Below, one piece after another: positions 33,823 to 44,012 of a stretch of DNA of 64,000 bases; position 1 is the first letter of the stretch, and the number at the start of each line of letters is the position of its first letter. A model generated the notes under the pieces. That model saw only the letters and a program-made list of their open reading frames with translations. It was not told where the DNA came from and did no database searches. The DNA is from Atkinsonella hypoxylon (lineage: Eukaryota; Ascomycota; Sordariomycetes; Hypocreales; Clavicipitaceae). The translations under genes were made by a program, and so were the position numbers. The stretch is taken from contig JFHB01000035.1 of NCBI GenBank assembly GCA_000729835.1, positions 150,201 through 214,200 of the forward strand, in the 5' to 3' direction.

Positions 33823-35200
33823 TCATGCCACCTTCTCAAACGTCACCGCTGCCTCGACGAAATCCACTCCACGATCCATGAATTCAATTTTCAACCCATG
33901 CGGTCTGCCATCCGCCCTAATTTGGAACTCACTACGCATAGCGGTATTTTGATATACATCATCCGCATCGGCGCAGATGATCCAGTGATCTCCCGAAACA
34001 TGACGGAAAGTAAGTTTCTGACCCCAATATGCCTCTTCCCTGTCAGATGTAAGACCGACGTGTCTGGATCTTCAGGATCCAGGCTCCTCGCGTAGCCTGA
34101 TCGGTCCAAAGCCAGGATGGTAGTAAGCCCCCGCTAGCACGCCTGCATGTATAGATGGCGGTACGGGCGTCTTAGCCCTGTTTGGGTAGAGCTTGTCAAG
34201 GGCATGCTTGACCCAATTGACCGCTTTGTCTAAACGCTCTTGGTAGCTTCATTGCATGCTATTCAGTAACATAATACCTGATCCAGGAGATAAAGGGGGA
34301 AGTTCCATGTCTCAATTGGAAACTTATCTGGCTTCAAAATCGAATCGTTTGTCCTCTGAAATGTCCAACTTGTCTGCGATCAACTTTGTTATCAAAATGG
34401 TTTAGACAGCATTTAACGTCACGGCCGTATTACCAAAGGCTACTGCGCCGTACTTCATCTGCGGTAACCAGTATACATACAATCCGTACGCACGTATGCC
34501 ACCCGCGTGTTGATAAACAGGCTGCCCGTACAGAGTCGTTCGATCCCACCCAGCCCATACAAGACGACGACCAACCCGCCGCTCGGAAGAGCTTCTGATA
34601 TCATCCTTGGCGTCGAATGTCGCGGTGAATTGCCTTGGATAGCGGCCTGGATTCGTGAAGAAGAATCTGAACCCATCTCGAGTAGTCCAGTGCGTTGGAG
34701 AAGATGGCACCAGCTCCGCCAAGTTTGGTCATGGATATATAAGGCACCTCAGTATAGTTTCCGTGCTCGTCGTCCCATTTCTACCCTGAGGCCAGATGTT
34801 CTGGCGCGTTGATGGCATCGTTCAAATCAAAATATGTAGACCTCATTCCCAGCGGGTTCCATATCGTCTCATTGAATACTGATGCGAGGCCTCTCCTAGT
34901 CAGCTTCTCCAGCACACACCCGAGTGCGATGTACATGGCATTAGAGTAAACCCATTTCATCCGCGGCTCTCCAAAAAGAGGTAGGTAGCACAGCCTTCGC
35001 ACCGCACTTCTTGGTGTTTCCTGAACGCCATCGTGCTCTTTCAGTGAAGCCACGTCCAGGCTACAGATGCTGGTTCGATGACTGACAGCGTCATCAAGTG
35101 TAACATGCGCAGTAGCCCATTCATTGTGTAGCACAAAGTCATCCCTATTCAGAGACGATATCGGAGTGGACCATCCTCTAGATAGTTCTGAATGATTCTT
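33823..35200 (-). pseudogene. 5'-truncated beta-lactamase-family (serine hydrolase) pseudogene
   Basis: Read down the minus strand, family sequence starts near 35200 (WSTPISSLNRDDF), passes VTLDDAVSHRT, the Tyr motif MKWVYSNAMY, LGMRSTYFDLND, a TTLYGQPVYQHAGGIRAYG block that stands for the third active-site motif, and VNWVKHALDKLYPN, then ends with FVEAAVTFEKVA and TGA at 33823-33825. Lesions seen are TAG at 34781-34783, a frameshift near 34610-34640, TAA at 34402-34404 and further stops near 34330 and 34075. The N-terminal third with the catalytic SxxK motif is absent; at that point the DNA changes to low-complexity sequence. The functional family consists of esterase- or peptidase-like hydrolases related to class C beta-lactamases. 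Confidence 0.85.
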
Positions 35201-35214
35201 GGAGTCAAGTCAGC

Positions 35215-35530
35215 AAGAGATACAACTAATAAGCGAATCCATCATTGCCAATTGCTTCTATTGTACTATTGCTGCTAATTACTTGTGCTACCACTGACTA
35301 GCACCAATTACTATAATAACATTAGTAGCAATTAACCAGTACTAGAAGCTGTATGCACCGATGGAATTAATTAGCAGCGACAGAAGCAACTAGCAGCATC
35401 ACACTATTAGTCTGTATTGTGGTGCGGCAAGCCACACACAGTGTATTAGTGCAAATGTTATCGAATAGCAACAGCTTAGTAGCAGCTTAGCAGCAGCTTA
35501 GCAGCAGGTATATCCACTAATTCGCACTGT
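35215..35530. repeat. Low-complexity block with 11-bp tandem repeat
   Basis: Words such as ATTAGCAGC, TAGTAGCA and CTAATTA recur through this block. At 35472-35504 there are three direct 11-bp units (CAGCTTAGTAG, then CAGCTTAGCAG twice). It directly adjoins the truncated end of the beta-lactamase pseudogene. Confidence 0.75.
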
Positions 35531-35750
35531 CCTAGTGCAGATGGATGTCATGGTGCTAGAAAAAATGCCCCGCTTTGCATCTGAGATCAGCGACGCCGGA
35601 CTAAACTTCTTTCAGCTTTCTTATTAATTCCCGACCTTCCGTGACAAGCATCAAGGCCAATTGAAGAATTCTTTGTTTTAGAAGTCGCGCCTCCGCTTTC
35701 TCTTCCGCCGACCAAGCGACGAGTGATTCCCTACTGTTTCAACTACAGTC
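35531..35750. promoter_or_regulatory. Promoter region of the homoserine kinase gene
   Basis: Short unique stretch between the low-complexity block and the ATG at 35751; C/T-rich near 35690-35715 just upstream of the start. Confidence 0.4.
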
Positions 35751-36994
35751 ATGGAATCATTTGTCATTCGGACGCCGTGCTCGAGCGCCAACATCGGCCC
35801 CGGCTTCGATGTTATTGGTCTGGCTCTCACCATCTATCTCGAGCTACAAGTCACCATCGACCGCTCCAAGCCTTCTTCCGACCACCCGCTCAATTGCAGA
35901 ATCACCTACGAGGGCCAGGGCGAAGGCTCCAGCGACATCAGTCTCGACCCTCGGAGCAATCTGATTACAAGAGTCGCGCTCTATGTGCTGAAATGCCATG
36001 ATCAGCGCGCATTCCCTGTTGAGACCCATGTCCATGTCAAGAACCCAATTCCTCTGGGAAGAGGCTTGGGTAGCTCAGGAGCTGCTGTGGTCGCGGGTGT
36101 TATGCTGGGCAAGGAAGTTGGTGGGCTGAAAGGCTTGGACCTGGACCGATTGTTCGACTATTGCCTTATGATTGGTACGTTGCTGTCCCTCAAGGGCTTT
36201 AAGATCCTTTTGCAAAAGATATTTGGACATGTTGGCTGAATTGCTTCGCAGAGAGACATCCTGACAATGTCGGCGCCGCCTTGTTTGGTGGATTTGTCGG
36301 AACATATCTAATGCCATTGAACCCCGAGGACGCAGCCAGAATAGAGGTTCCTCTATCAGAAGTCTTGCCATCACCTGCTGGTGGAGTCGACACCGGCAAG
36401 AAGCCACCTTCGCCACCTGTCGGTATTGGCCATCACATCAAGTTCCCCTGGGCTCTAGATATCAAGGCGGTTGCTATCATTCCTGACTTCATCGTTCCAA
36501 CCGCTTCGGCTCGCGCTGTCCTCCCGGAAAAGTACCCTCGCTCTGATGTGGTATGTGTCGACCGACCTGTTTGAAAGAGGAAGACCTGCTGAACGTAGCG
36601 AGCGATGGATTTTGGAAGATCCTGCTAACCTGTGATCCTACAGACGTTTAACCTGCAGCGAATCGCCCTTCTCCCGGTTGCTCTGGGTCAATCCCCGCCA
36701 GATCCCGAGCTCATTCACCTAGCCATGCAGGACAAGATTCACCAGCCATATCGCCAGACTCTGGTCCCTGGTCTGACGGAAGTGGTTGAGTCCATGTCTC
36801 CCAAGACGCAGCCGGGTTTCCTGGGAGTGTGCCTGTCTGGCGCTGGCCCGACTATTCTCGCTCTAGCGACAAGCAACTTCGAAGAGATTGCAAATCAGAT
36901 CATTGCCACGCTGAGGAAGTACAACGAAAAGAAGGACTTGGCTTGCCAGTGGCTGGTTCTCGAGCCTGCGGAGGGCACGCACGTTGTTCGATAG
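35751..36994 (+). CDS. THR1: Homoserine kinase
   Basis: Catalyses ATP-dependent phosphorylation of L-homoserine, the step before threonine synthase in threonine biosynthesis. Exons 35751-36174, 36252-36550 and 36644-36994 give 357 residues, the usual size. It is a GHMP kinase: the N-terminal PCSSANIGPGFDVIGLAL (9-26), the ATP loop PLGRGLGSSGAAVVAG (101-116) and the C-terminal GVCLSGAGPTILAL are all intact, and ERHPDNVGAALFGG spans the first splice junction. Both introns are canonical (GTACGT...CGCAG, GTATGT...CTACAG). Confidence 0.96.
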
Positions 36995-37435
36995 ATGGTG
37001 TAGAACACATTGAAGATTATGCATTTCCAGGGCATAGACTATCGAAGCCGTTGACATATACACCCGAAAAAGTGGCCGAAAAAAAACCCCGTCAAAACTC
37101 ATACTCGACTTTCACTTGTAAATACCGATACCCGACACCGTCAATCCAACCTCACCTGTGCTTCCCCTGATGGATTACGCAGCTCAATATATTTCTCGTC
37201 CCGATGCGTTTTGACACGCATTGCCTCGTACGATCCCGAAGACGGAACAGCTTCCAACAACAACCCGCCACGTGTTTCTGAAGCATCCATGACTCATCAT
37301 CCGTCTACGTCTATTTACACCCATGGACGCCCAGATCAATTTCCTTGAATCGCCCAATTATCGGCCAGTCTATTTGTGCTACTCTGACCTCTTTCTATTT
37401 CTCATAAGATCAATTCTTACAAGATCTGAATCAAG
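36995..37435. promoter_or_regulatory. Intergenic between THR1 and the aldolase gene
   Basis: About 440 bp holding the 3' region of THR1 and the promoter of the next gene; nothing else is recognisable. Confidence 0.5.
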
Positions 37436-38482
37436 ATGGCGTCCCCTCCCCCTCCTGGAATCTACGTCCCCGTCCCCACCTTCTTCGCCCCCAAACGAGC
37501 ATCGAACTATGACCCCGCTATCCCACCCGTCGACATTGCGACCCAGTCTGCCCATGCAGTCTACCTGGCCAAGTCTGGCATCAAGGGCCTCGTGATATTC
37601 GGCAGCACTGGCGAATCCGTTCACGTTCATCCACGGAACCGCAGGCCCATATTGGAAGGAATACGAAATGCACTCAACAATGAAGGGTTCGAGAACTACC
37701 CCATCATTGCGGGCACAGCGACGCACAGCATCGAAGAAACGGTAGAGCAGCTTGTAGATGCCAAGGAGGCAGGGTCACAATGGGGCATGGTCTTGGCACC
37801 GGGTTACAATGCTGCTGTCACTATCCAGGAGGGCCTTATAAGATGGTTCACTGCGGTTGCCGATCGAAGTCCCATTCCGATTCTTGTGTAAGTTGGAACT
37901 TGTCTTGCAACGTTGTCTACTTTTATGCGTGCTTCGATAGCTGATCAAAATAGCTATTACTTCCCAGGTGTCTCTAACATGCTCAAAATGCCGCCCTCGA
38001 CGTTTGCCACACTCGCGGCCCATCCGAATATCGTAGGTTGTAAGCTATCCAACGGCGACGTTTCGCAGATCGCGCAGATCGCTCTCAACCCATCTATTGA
38101 CACTTTGCATTTCCGCGTATTCACAGGGCTGGGACAGGTGCTCCTCCCAGCCGTGTCGGTCGGCTGCGCTGGTGCCATTGACGCATCGGCTGGCTTCTTT
38201 CCCAAATCGCTTGTGAAGCTGCTGGAATTGGCTTCCAAGAAGCAGCCTACGGATGCTGAGGTCACGGAAAGACGGGCACTGCAATACAAGGTTAGCTGTA
38301 TGGAAGAAATCGTGGTCAAACACGGTGTTGTCGGCGTCAAGGAGGCCACTAGTCGGTTGCGGGGATTTGGGGACGTCGACGGCTCCAGATTGCCTCTGTA
38401 CGGTGATATTCCTGAGGATGGAGGGTGGAAGAAGTGGGAACCTATCCTGAATGAACTGGAACAGGTTGAAAAGGGACTGTGA
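37436..38482 (+). CDS. Dihydrodipicolinate synthase/HOGA-family class I aldolase
   Basis: Exons 37436-37887 and 37954-38482 give 326 residues of a DapA-type TIM barrel. Motifs are GSTGES (56-61, the family GTTGE), YYFPG (152-156, with the catalytic Tyr) and VGCKLSNGD with the Schiff-base Lys181. Fungi make lysine by the aminoadipate route, so a true DapA role is unlikely; the sequence is closest in my memory to 4-hydroxy-2-oxoglutarate aldolases, with L-threo-3-deoxy-hexulosonate aldolase (galacturonate catabolism) as an alternative. It is followed closely by no partner gene that would decide the substrate. Confidence 0.88.
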
Positions 38483-39287
38483 ATGATGGTACTGAGTTGC
38501 AATAGTACGTGTTGAAGCAGGTTCCGAACGGCGCTCGTGCGTCAATCCTTGCGTTTTGAAATTGAACGGAAGTGAACTGTGATAATGACTTTGCCTAGGA
38601 GAGCGTGATGATGTGGGTGTGGTTTACTGGCGATACATTGCATTGCCTAGGCGCCACTGTCTGTCTTGCCAATTCTAAGAGCCCGCCTGCTCTTATCACC
38701 AAGGACACAGTGATTCTCCTAGTCGGAGCCTCGTTGTCGGAGGAACATTGAAAACACGAGGCAGCAGCTGCAGGCTTGCAGGAACCCCGGACGCACTAGC
38801 ACTATTGCAAAAATGAAGAAGCAAATCGACGATTATCGCAACACGTGAAATTACCACAATCATTTTAACGGTCATTACGCTGTTACATCATTCAGGCTGG
38901 GCTGTAGATCGTACGTGCCGATAAGGCTCTTGAAACGCTGCTACCAAGGTACTTCCTCTCAGCACTAGCTCACACTATAGCAGAAGTACTGACAATTATC
39001 TACCTACCTTCGTCAGAGTATCAGAGTCGGCCCTCTTAGCGCTTACTCTCTATCTAAACCACATCTGGGCAATGCGCCGCCATCTCGCCCCTGACCTCTA
39101 TGGCAATTTTTTTTTTTTCCTCTTCATCTTTGCGCTTGTGTTCTCTTCTTCGTTTGTAGATTTTTCGAAGCCAAATATCACTGTCCCATTCCTGCCATCC
39201 ATCGCATCGCGACGCCTGAAAAAAAAAAAAAGAAAATCTACCGTCGCGCTACCACGCAAAAAAGGTCCACGTCGCCAAAACGCACTC
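38483..39287. other. Intergenic region
   Basis: No gene is recognised. The last 200 bp contain T and A tracts (39108-39119, 39218-39230) and an in-frame extension of the next gene that looks like leader rather than protein. Confidence 0.55.
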
Positions 39288-40433
39288 ATGGCATCGGCGT
39301 CCAGCAAAGTCAGCGGCCTCGCCGTTGCCATCCGCGTGGTTATCCTCGTTGCCCTCGGATCAGCTGGCTACGCAGCCTACCGAGTCAACTGGCCCGCAGC
39401 GATACACAACTTCCTCACCGGCCCAGGGCGCACGTCGCGAATCCTCCTCCTCCTCTTCGCGGTGCTAAACTGGAAAAATCTCCCCTTCGCGTGGACCGTA
39501 CGTTTTCTTTCATGCATCCCCTATTATATCACCACAAACAACGTCCCGATAAAGCACCCGACGCTGATTAATTTTTTTTTTCTTTTTTTTTAAATCCTAC
39601 AATAGTACCGAGTCTTCTACGCGATACTTTACCACAATGTTCTCCGCAAGTCGCCAGCCCTGTCGCCCTGCGCCCTCTTCAAGCCCATGATCTCGGAGAC
39701 GCGCGCGCCGCTCCTCGAAATCGACTACAACCTCCACAAGTCCAACTCGACCTACTTCACCGACCTGGACATTGCGCGCACCCACCTCGTCTCATACCTC
39801 ACCCGTCCCGCGATGCACAGCCTCACCTACAACGCCAAGACGGGCCTCGTGCTCGATCCCAAGACCAACAAGCCTGCTAGGGGATCCATGGGCATCATGC
39901 TCGGCTCCGTGGCCTGTTCCTTCAAGCACGAGATTCGCGTCTACCGCGGCTACGAGCTCTGGAGCAAGGTGCTCGCCTGGGACAGGAAGTGGCTGTACAT
40001 GGTTACCCATTTCGTGCCTAGTGGTACGGCGAAGCCGACGGAGTGGCTGGACCCGCGGTTCGGCAGGGTGCGCACGAGGAGCGGGAACGATGCCTCGGGG
40101 GGCTGGGAGAGGAAGATCCACGCCTCAGCTGTGAGTAAGTATGTGTTCAAGCTGGGCCGGCTTACGGTCCATCCTGCTATTGTGCTGGAGGACTCGGGCT
40201 TGCTGCCTGAGCGGCCGGGGGGTTGGAGGAGCGGCGACAATCAAGTCGGCGATGAGTCGGCTGAGCTGGGGGACGTGGATTTGTCGACGGACGGGGAGTG
40301 GGATTGGAGGCGCGTCGAGGCGCAGAGGCGGAAGGGAATGCAGATTGCAGAGCATTTCCAGGCGTTGGATGAGACGACGGAGTTGTTTGACGGGGGCACA
40401 TATGGTGCTTTGGCGAAGATGGGACCTTGTTGA
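39288..40433 (+). CDS. THEM6-like thioesterase-superfamily membrane protein
   Basis: Exons 39288-39497 and 39606-40433 give 345 residues. The N-terminus holds two hydrophobic segments (LAVAIRVVILVALGSAGYAAY and RILLLLFAVLNW). The second exon matches the fungal THEM6-like hot-dog family, often misnamed capsule polysaccharide biosynthesis protein: EIDYNLHKSNSTYFTDLDIARTHL, GSVACSFKHEIRVYRGYELWSKVLAWDRKWLYMVTHF and a C-terminal QRRKGMQIAEHF. The likely role is an acyl-thioester hydrolase or acyl-binding protein at a membrane; the substrate is unknown. A longer start at 39072 is in frame but adds low-complexity residues, so I prefer 39288. Confidence 0.85.
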
Positions 40434-40590
40434 TAAGGGTTTGCCCTCTTTCTTTGGAGCAACAATGGTTACATTAGACCTGGGGATATAGACGCTTAGA
40501 TCAACTACCATCAAAGGTCGAAATAGACTCAATTACATTCGTCCCGTCATCGTATGCGTGTGCCTCGCTAGAGCTTGACTGTCCGTCACC

Positions 40591-41151
40591 TTACATTGAA
40601 AAATACACCGTCAATACGCCTGCTGCAACACCGCCAACCCATCCCGGCACAATCGCAAGCTTTCTCGCCGCCGACCTAGTCGCGCTGGGTGTCGGGGAAG
40701 CGCTTTTCGAGTTTGTCCCATTGTCAGGCAATGCTCTGCACACATCATATATAACCTTCCCGGTTGCTGCTGCCAGAGAATTGGAAAGAAACCAGTTAGT
40801 TGCTCCAATTCGGGACTTTTTACCAAGCACAGCCCCCCCCCCCCCCATCGACATGTCCCTGTCCTACCAGGAACGGCTTTTCGCAACGAGATTGGAATAC
40901 ATCATACCCGTCAGATTCTGCAGACTGCAGCCCGCTTTGACGAGACATGGCGCAGCCGTCTTGATGATGGGCTCAATGTGGTTGCATTGGCAGGGGAAGT
41001 CGTCGAGTTGGCAATTATGCGCGAGGACCTCCTGCGCTAGACACAGGAGGGAGCATTTGGGCAGGATCTTTTGCAATTCACCCGGCGAGAGAGCCTCGAT
41101 TGTTACGGCGAACAAAATGGAGAGAATAGAAGCCGAGATTTGTAGGTTCAT
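40591..41151 (-). CDS. CFEM-domain cell-surface protein
   Basis: Exons in transcript order 41151-40908 and 40769-40591 give 140 residues. After a signal peptide (residues 1-20) a CFEM domain carries the eight cysteines Cys33, 37, 47, 54, 56, 69, 75 and 92, with Asp50-Asp51 just before Cys54, the position of the haem-ligand Asp in haem-binding members. A short Ser/Thr/Pro-rich linker and a hydrophobic C-terminus (LAIVPGWVGGVAAGVLTVYF) suggest a GPI anchor. CFEM proteins take part in haem/iron uptake, wall structure or host interaction. The intron contains a C14 run (minus strand G14). It is tail to tail with the THEM6-like gene, 157 bp apart. Confidence 0.9.
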
Positions 41152-42566
41152 GGTCGGCTCAGTTAAGGGGCGCCGCAGTAGCATCGACTCGAAACGATTC
41201 CGAGGATAAATCGGGCACACTTGTCTTCATGCGAGCAACAAGTCAGAGCGGCAAAGCTCTTTATCATTATAATACACGGAGTTCTCCATGTTGTCAAGCC
41301 CGCCACTAGGTCACAAGGTGGGATGCTCACCCCTTATTGTTGGTTCCTCTTGTATGTCAACACCACAACACATGCAAACGTGGCCATCTTCGTTCCCTTG
41401 CAGAACGCTTGCCATTACCATCAATGTCACCCACCGGAGTACGCAGTGGTTTCCTGGGTCATTCCCATGTTGCAATGATGTTGCTTACTAGTGCATGTAG
41501 TAACACATGTGTGTACGGAGTATGCATGGCTATCATCCAGTTTTGGTACCTGCCTTGCCGTTCTGCTCCCAAACAAGTCGGCGACAGAGACAGGTGCATC
41601 CGCATCTGCATCTAGCTGCATGATGGTGCGATGACGGTCCGGGAGACCCAACCTATCTCCTCTTCCTGCACGGTTGCCCTTGCACACCCACTGTAACTAA
41701 GTCTTGCTCAACGCAGGGCATTGGTGAGGAGACGAACATTGATGCTCCGATTTACGAAAGGTATGGTATACTCGGGGTCGGCCTTCCCTACACGTACCCT
41801 AGCTTGTACTCTGATATGCCAGGCTTGGAACAAGATTGATACGCATCATGCCGAGAAGGATGCATTCTGCGATTATACAGCGACTTGAGTTTCAAAGACC
41901 CAAGACAGGATACGCCGGAGTCGTTGCTAGTTTGTTGTTGAACTCCAAATGCAGGCCTTGATGACCACTACTCGGCGTGTTGAGAGTCAAAGAAGTAAGC
42001 TCGGAACTCTTCCGGCCTGCAATGATGCTTGTTGTACCATGCAAAGGACCACAAGAAGGCAACATGTAGATGTGCTACCACGTGATGCGCGATATCTCTT
42101 CCTACCCTGTCCGTCAAATCTCGGATTATTTCCTCACTGTTGTGTTCCCGGTGCTCTCAGCGAAAGTGGAATAGCAACCGCTCGTCGGGCTGGACTCGGA
42201 TTCAAGTTACGGAACTGCGAGCAGCCGATCAAGCTCAAACAGACCTTAAAATACATTGCCGCAATAACCGAATTTTATGGTTAATTGATTCCCATCACGA
42301 AGTCATTGCCGGGTTGGAACATGACACCATGGGCATCAAGGTGCATAGTCAAGGGCAAGACTGGCCGCGTCTTGAGGAAGGTGCAACCTGCATCTCAATG
42401 TGGGTACGCTTTCCGTTCTGAACAGGGAAAGGCGGGAAAGCCTGGCCATGTGATGTTAAAGATGATGGGCAGCCTTGTATCTGGAAAATAGGACTATCGA
42501 AATCTGTCCATGGGCCAAAGAGGCTCTCGGTAGTCATTCGTCTACTAGCCGGCCTCCCTTCTCACC
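41152..42566. other. Intergenic region without a recognised gene
   Basis: Several short plus-strand frames overlap with no family features. One TACGGAGTA motif lies at 41514-41522. Confidence 0.55.
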
Positions 42567-44012
42567 ATGTACAACGATATTTCGAAACCCCCGCCGCCAC
42601 TACCCTCGCCACAATTGACACAGCTGCCATCAGGGGCGCACATTCTTAAACCATTGTCCCGACGAGGAAATGGTCCTGGCATCATTCTTCTCACTTCTGA
42701 TTACAATGACCAGCTAAAGATTGCAGAGGGTGTGCCCTCGCCCATCACCAAGTGGGCTGAGGAGGGACTCGTTGTTGCTGAGATTCCCACATCTGCTTCA
42801 AAGACCGAAACCAATCAGGCGCTCACAACGACGCTAGAAGCCATTCGGGTATGCGACAAGTGCAATTCGAATAAAGTTGGACTCGTTTGTAATACGATAG
42901 CCCGTTCTTGTCTTTCCAAGAAGCCTGAGACGTTGCTGACAACTTTGTGATGGTAGCATATGACGTAGAGGCATGGAATATGGTAGCACCAATGCTGTCC
43001 AACTTCACGCAGATCGTTGGCGCGGTCATATACGCTATCGTTGGTGATAGGGATAAACTGGCGTCGACTACTGTGCCGACTTTGCAGCACTTCTCGGGCC
43101 GCGGTGAGAGCAAGGAACTGGCTCAGAGATCAGATGCTTTGACCGAGTACTTTTATCCTGCATTAAAGGCCAAATTTGCCGTCCCGTTTCAATCTGACTT
43201 TGACTATAATGCTGAATCAATTTCGCATACGAGGAACCTCAAGTTCCTCAAGCCTCTCGTGGGCGGACCTTGCTTTGACCTCGAGCGGATATGGGATGAA
43301 CACACATACTACGAGTTTGCGGATCGGTCCGTGGAGCACACGATGAGTACCGTGGTGGCCGAGCCATATGTGAACCACGTGCCTACGGTTAGTCAGTCGA
43401 TCGAAACACCCTAACTTGAGACCTCAGAAATGAGATCAAGGGCGAACCGATGCTGACTGCTTTTCCAGCTGACCGGGGGCATTGGTCGGGAGGGTCTAAC
43501 TAAGTTCTACCGTGACAACTTCATATTCAATAATGCTGCAGACACGGAGCTGGAACTAGTGAGCCGCACTGTTGGGATTGATCGAGTAATTGACGAATTC
43601 ATCTTTAAAATGACACATGACCAAGAAATCGACTGGCTGTGAGCTATCCCCTTCACCGTTTGTTCGAGAAAGCTCTTGAAGGATCGCTTCTGACTCTTGC
43701 CATAGATTACCTGGTGTCCCGCCCACGGGCCTCAAGCTCGAGCTACCATTCACAGCGGTGGTGAACATTCGTGGGGACCGACTGTATCACGAACACATCT
43801 CCTGGGACCAAGGCACTGCTCTAAGACAACTGGGTCTGCTACCAGAGTACTTGCCATATCCTTATGCGGTTCCAAACAGGCCGACATCTGGGGCAGGGCT
43901 CAGTTATGAGTACAAAGTGCCTGTTTTAGGCGTTGAAACGGCAAATAAGATGAGGGATAAGAACTCGGTTGAATCGAATGAGCTATTTGGGGGCCAAATT
44001 CGACAAGTGTAG
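42567..44012 (+). CDS. Dienelactone-hydrolase-like plus SnoaL-like (NTF2-fold) two-domain protein
   Basis: Exons 42567-42888, 42957-43387, 43469-43638 and 43706-44012 close to 409 residues. The N-terminal 250 residues resemble fungal proteins labelled carboxymethylenebutenolidase, with GPGIILLTSDY at 36-46, but I see no Gly-x-Cys/Ser-x-Gly nucleophile elbow (the corresponding stretch reads KVGLVSYDVEAW), so this half may be catalytically dead. From residue 252 a SnoaL-like domain follows (LTGGIGREGLTKFYRDNF, GIDRVIDEFIFKMTHD, VVNIRGDRLYHEHISWDQ), probably binding a small ligand. Function in vivo is unknown. Confidence 0.82.

Noticed and set aside
35751..38482. THR1 and the DapA-type aldolase as an amino-acid gene cluster
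   Set aside because: Adjacent genes on one strand but separate promoters; fungi do not use DapA for lysine and the aldolase fits HOGA-type enzymes better, so a shared pathway is unsupported.
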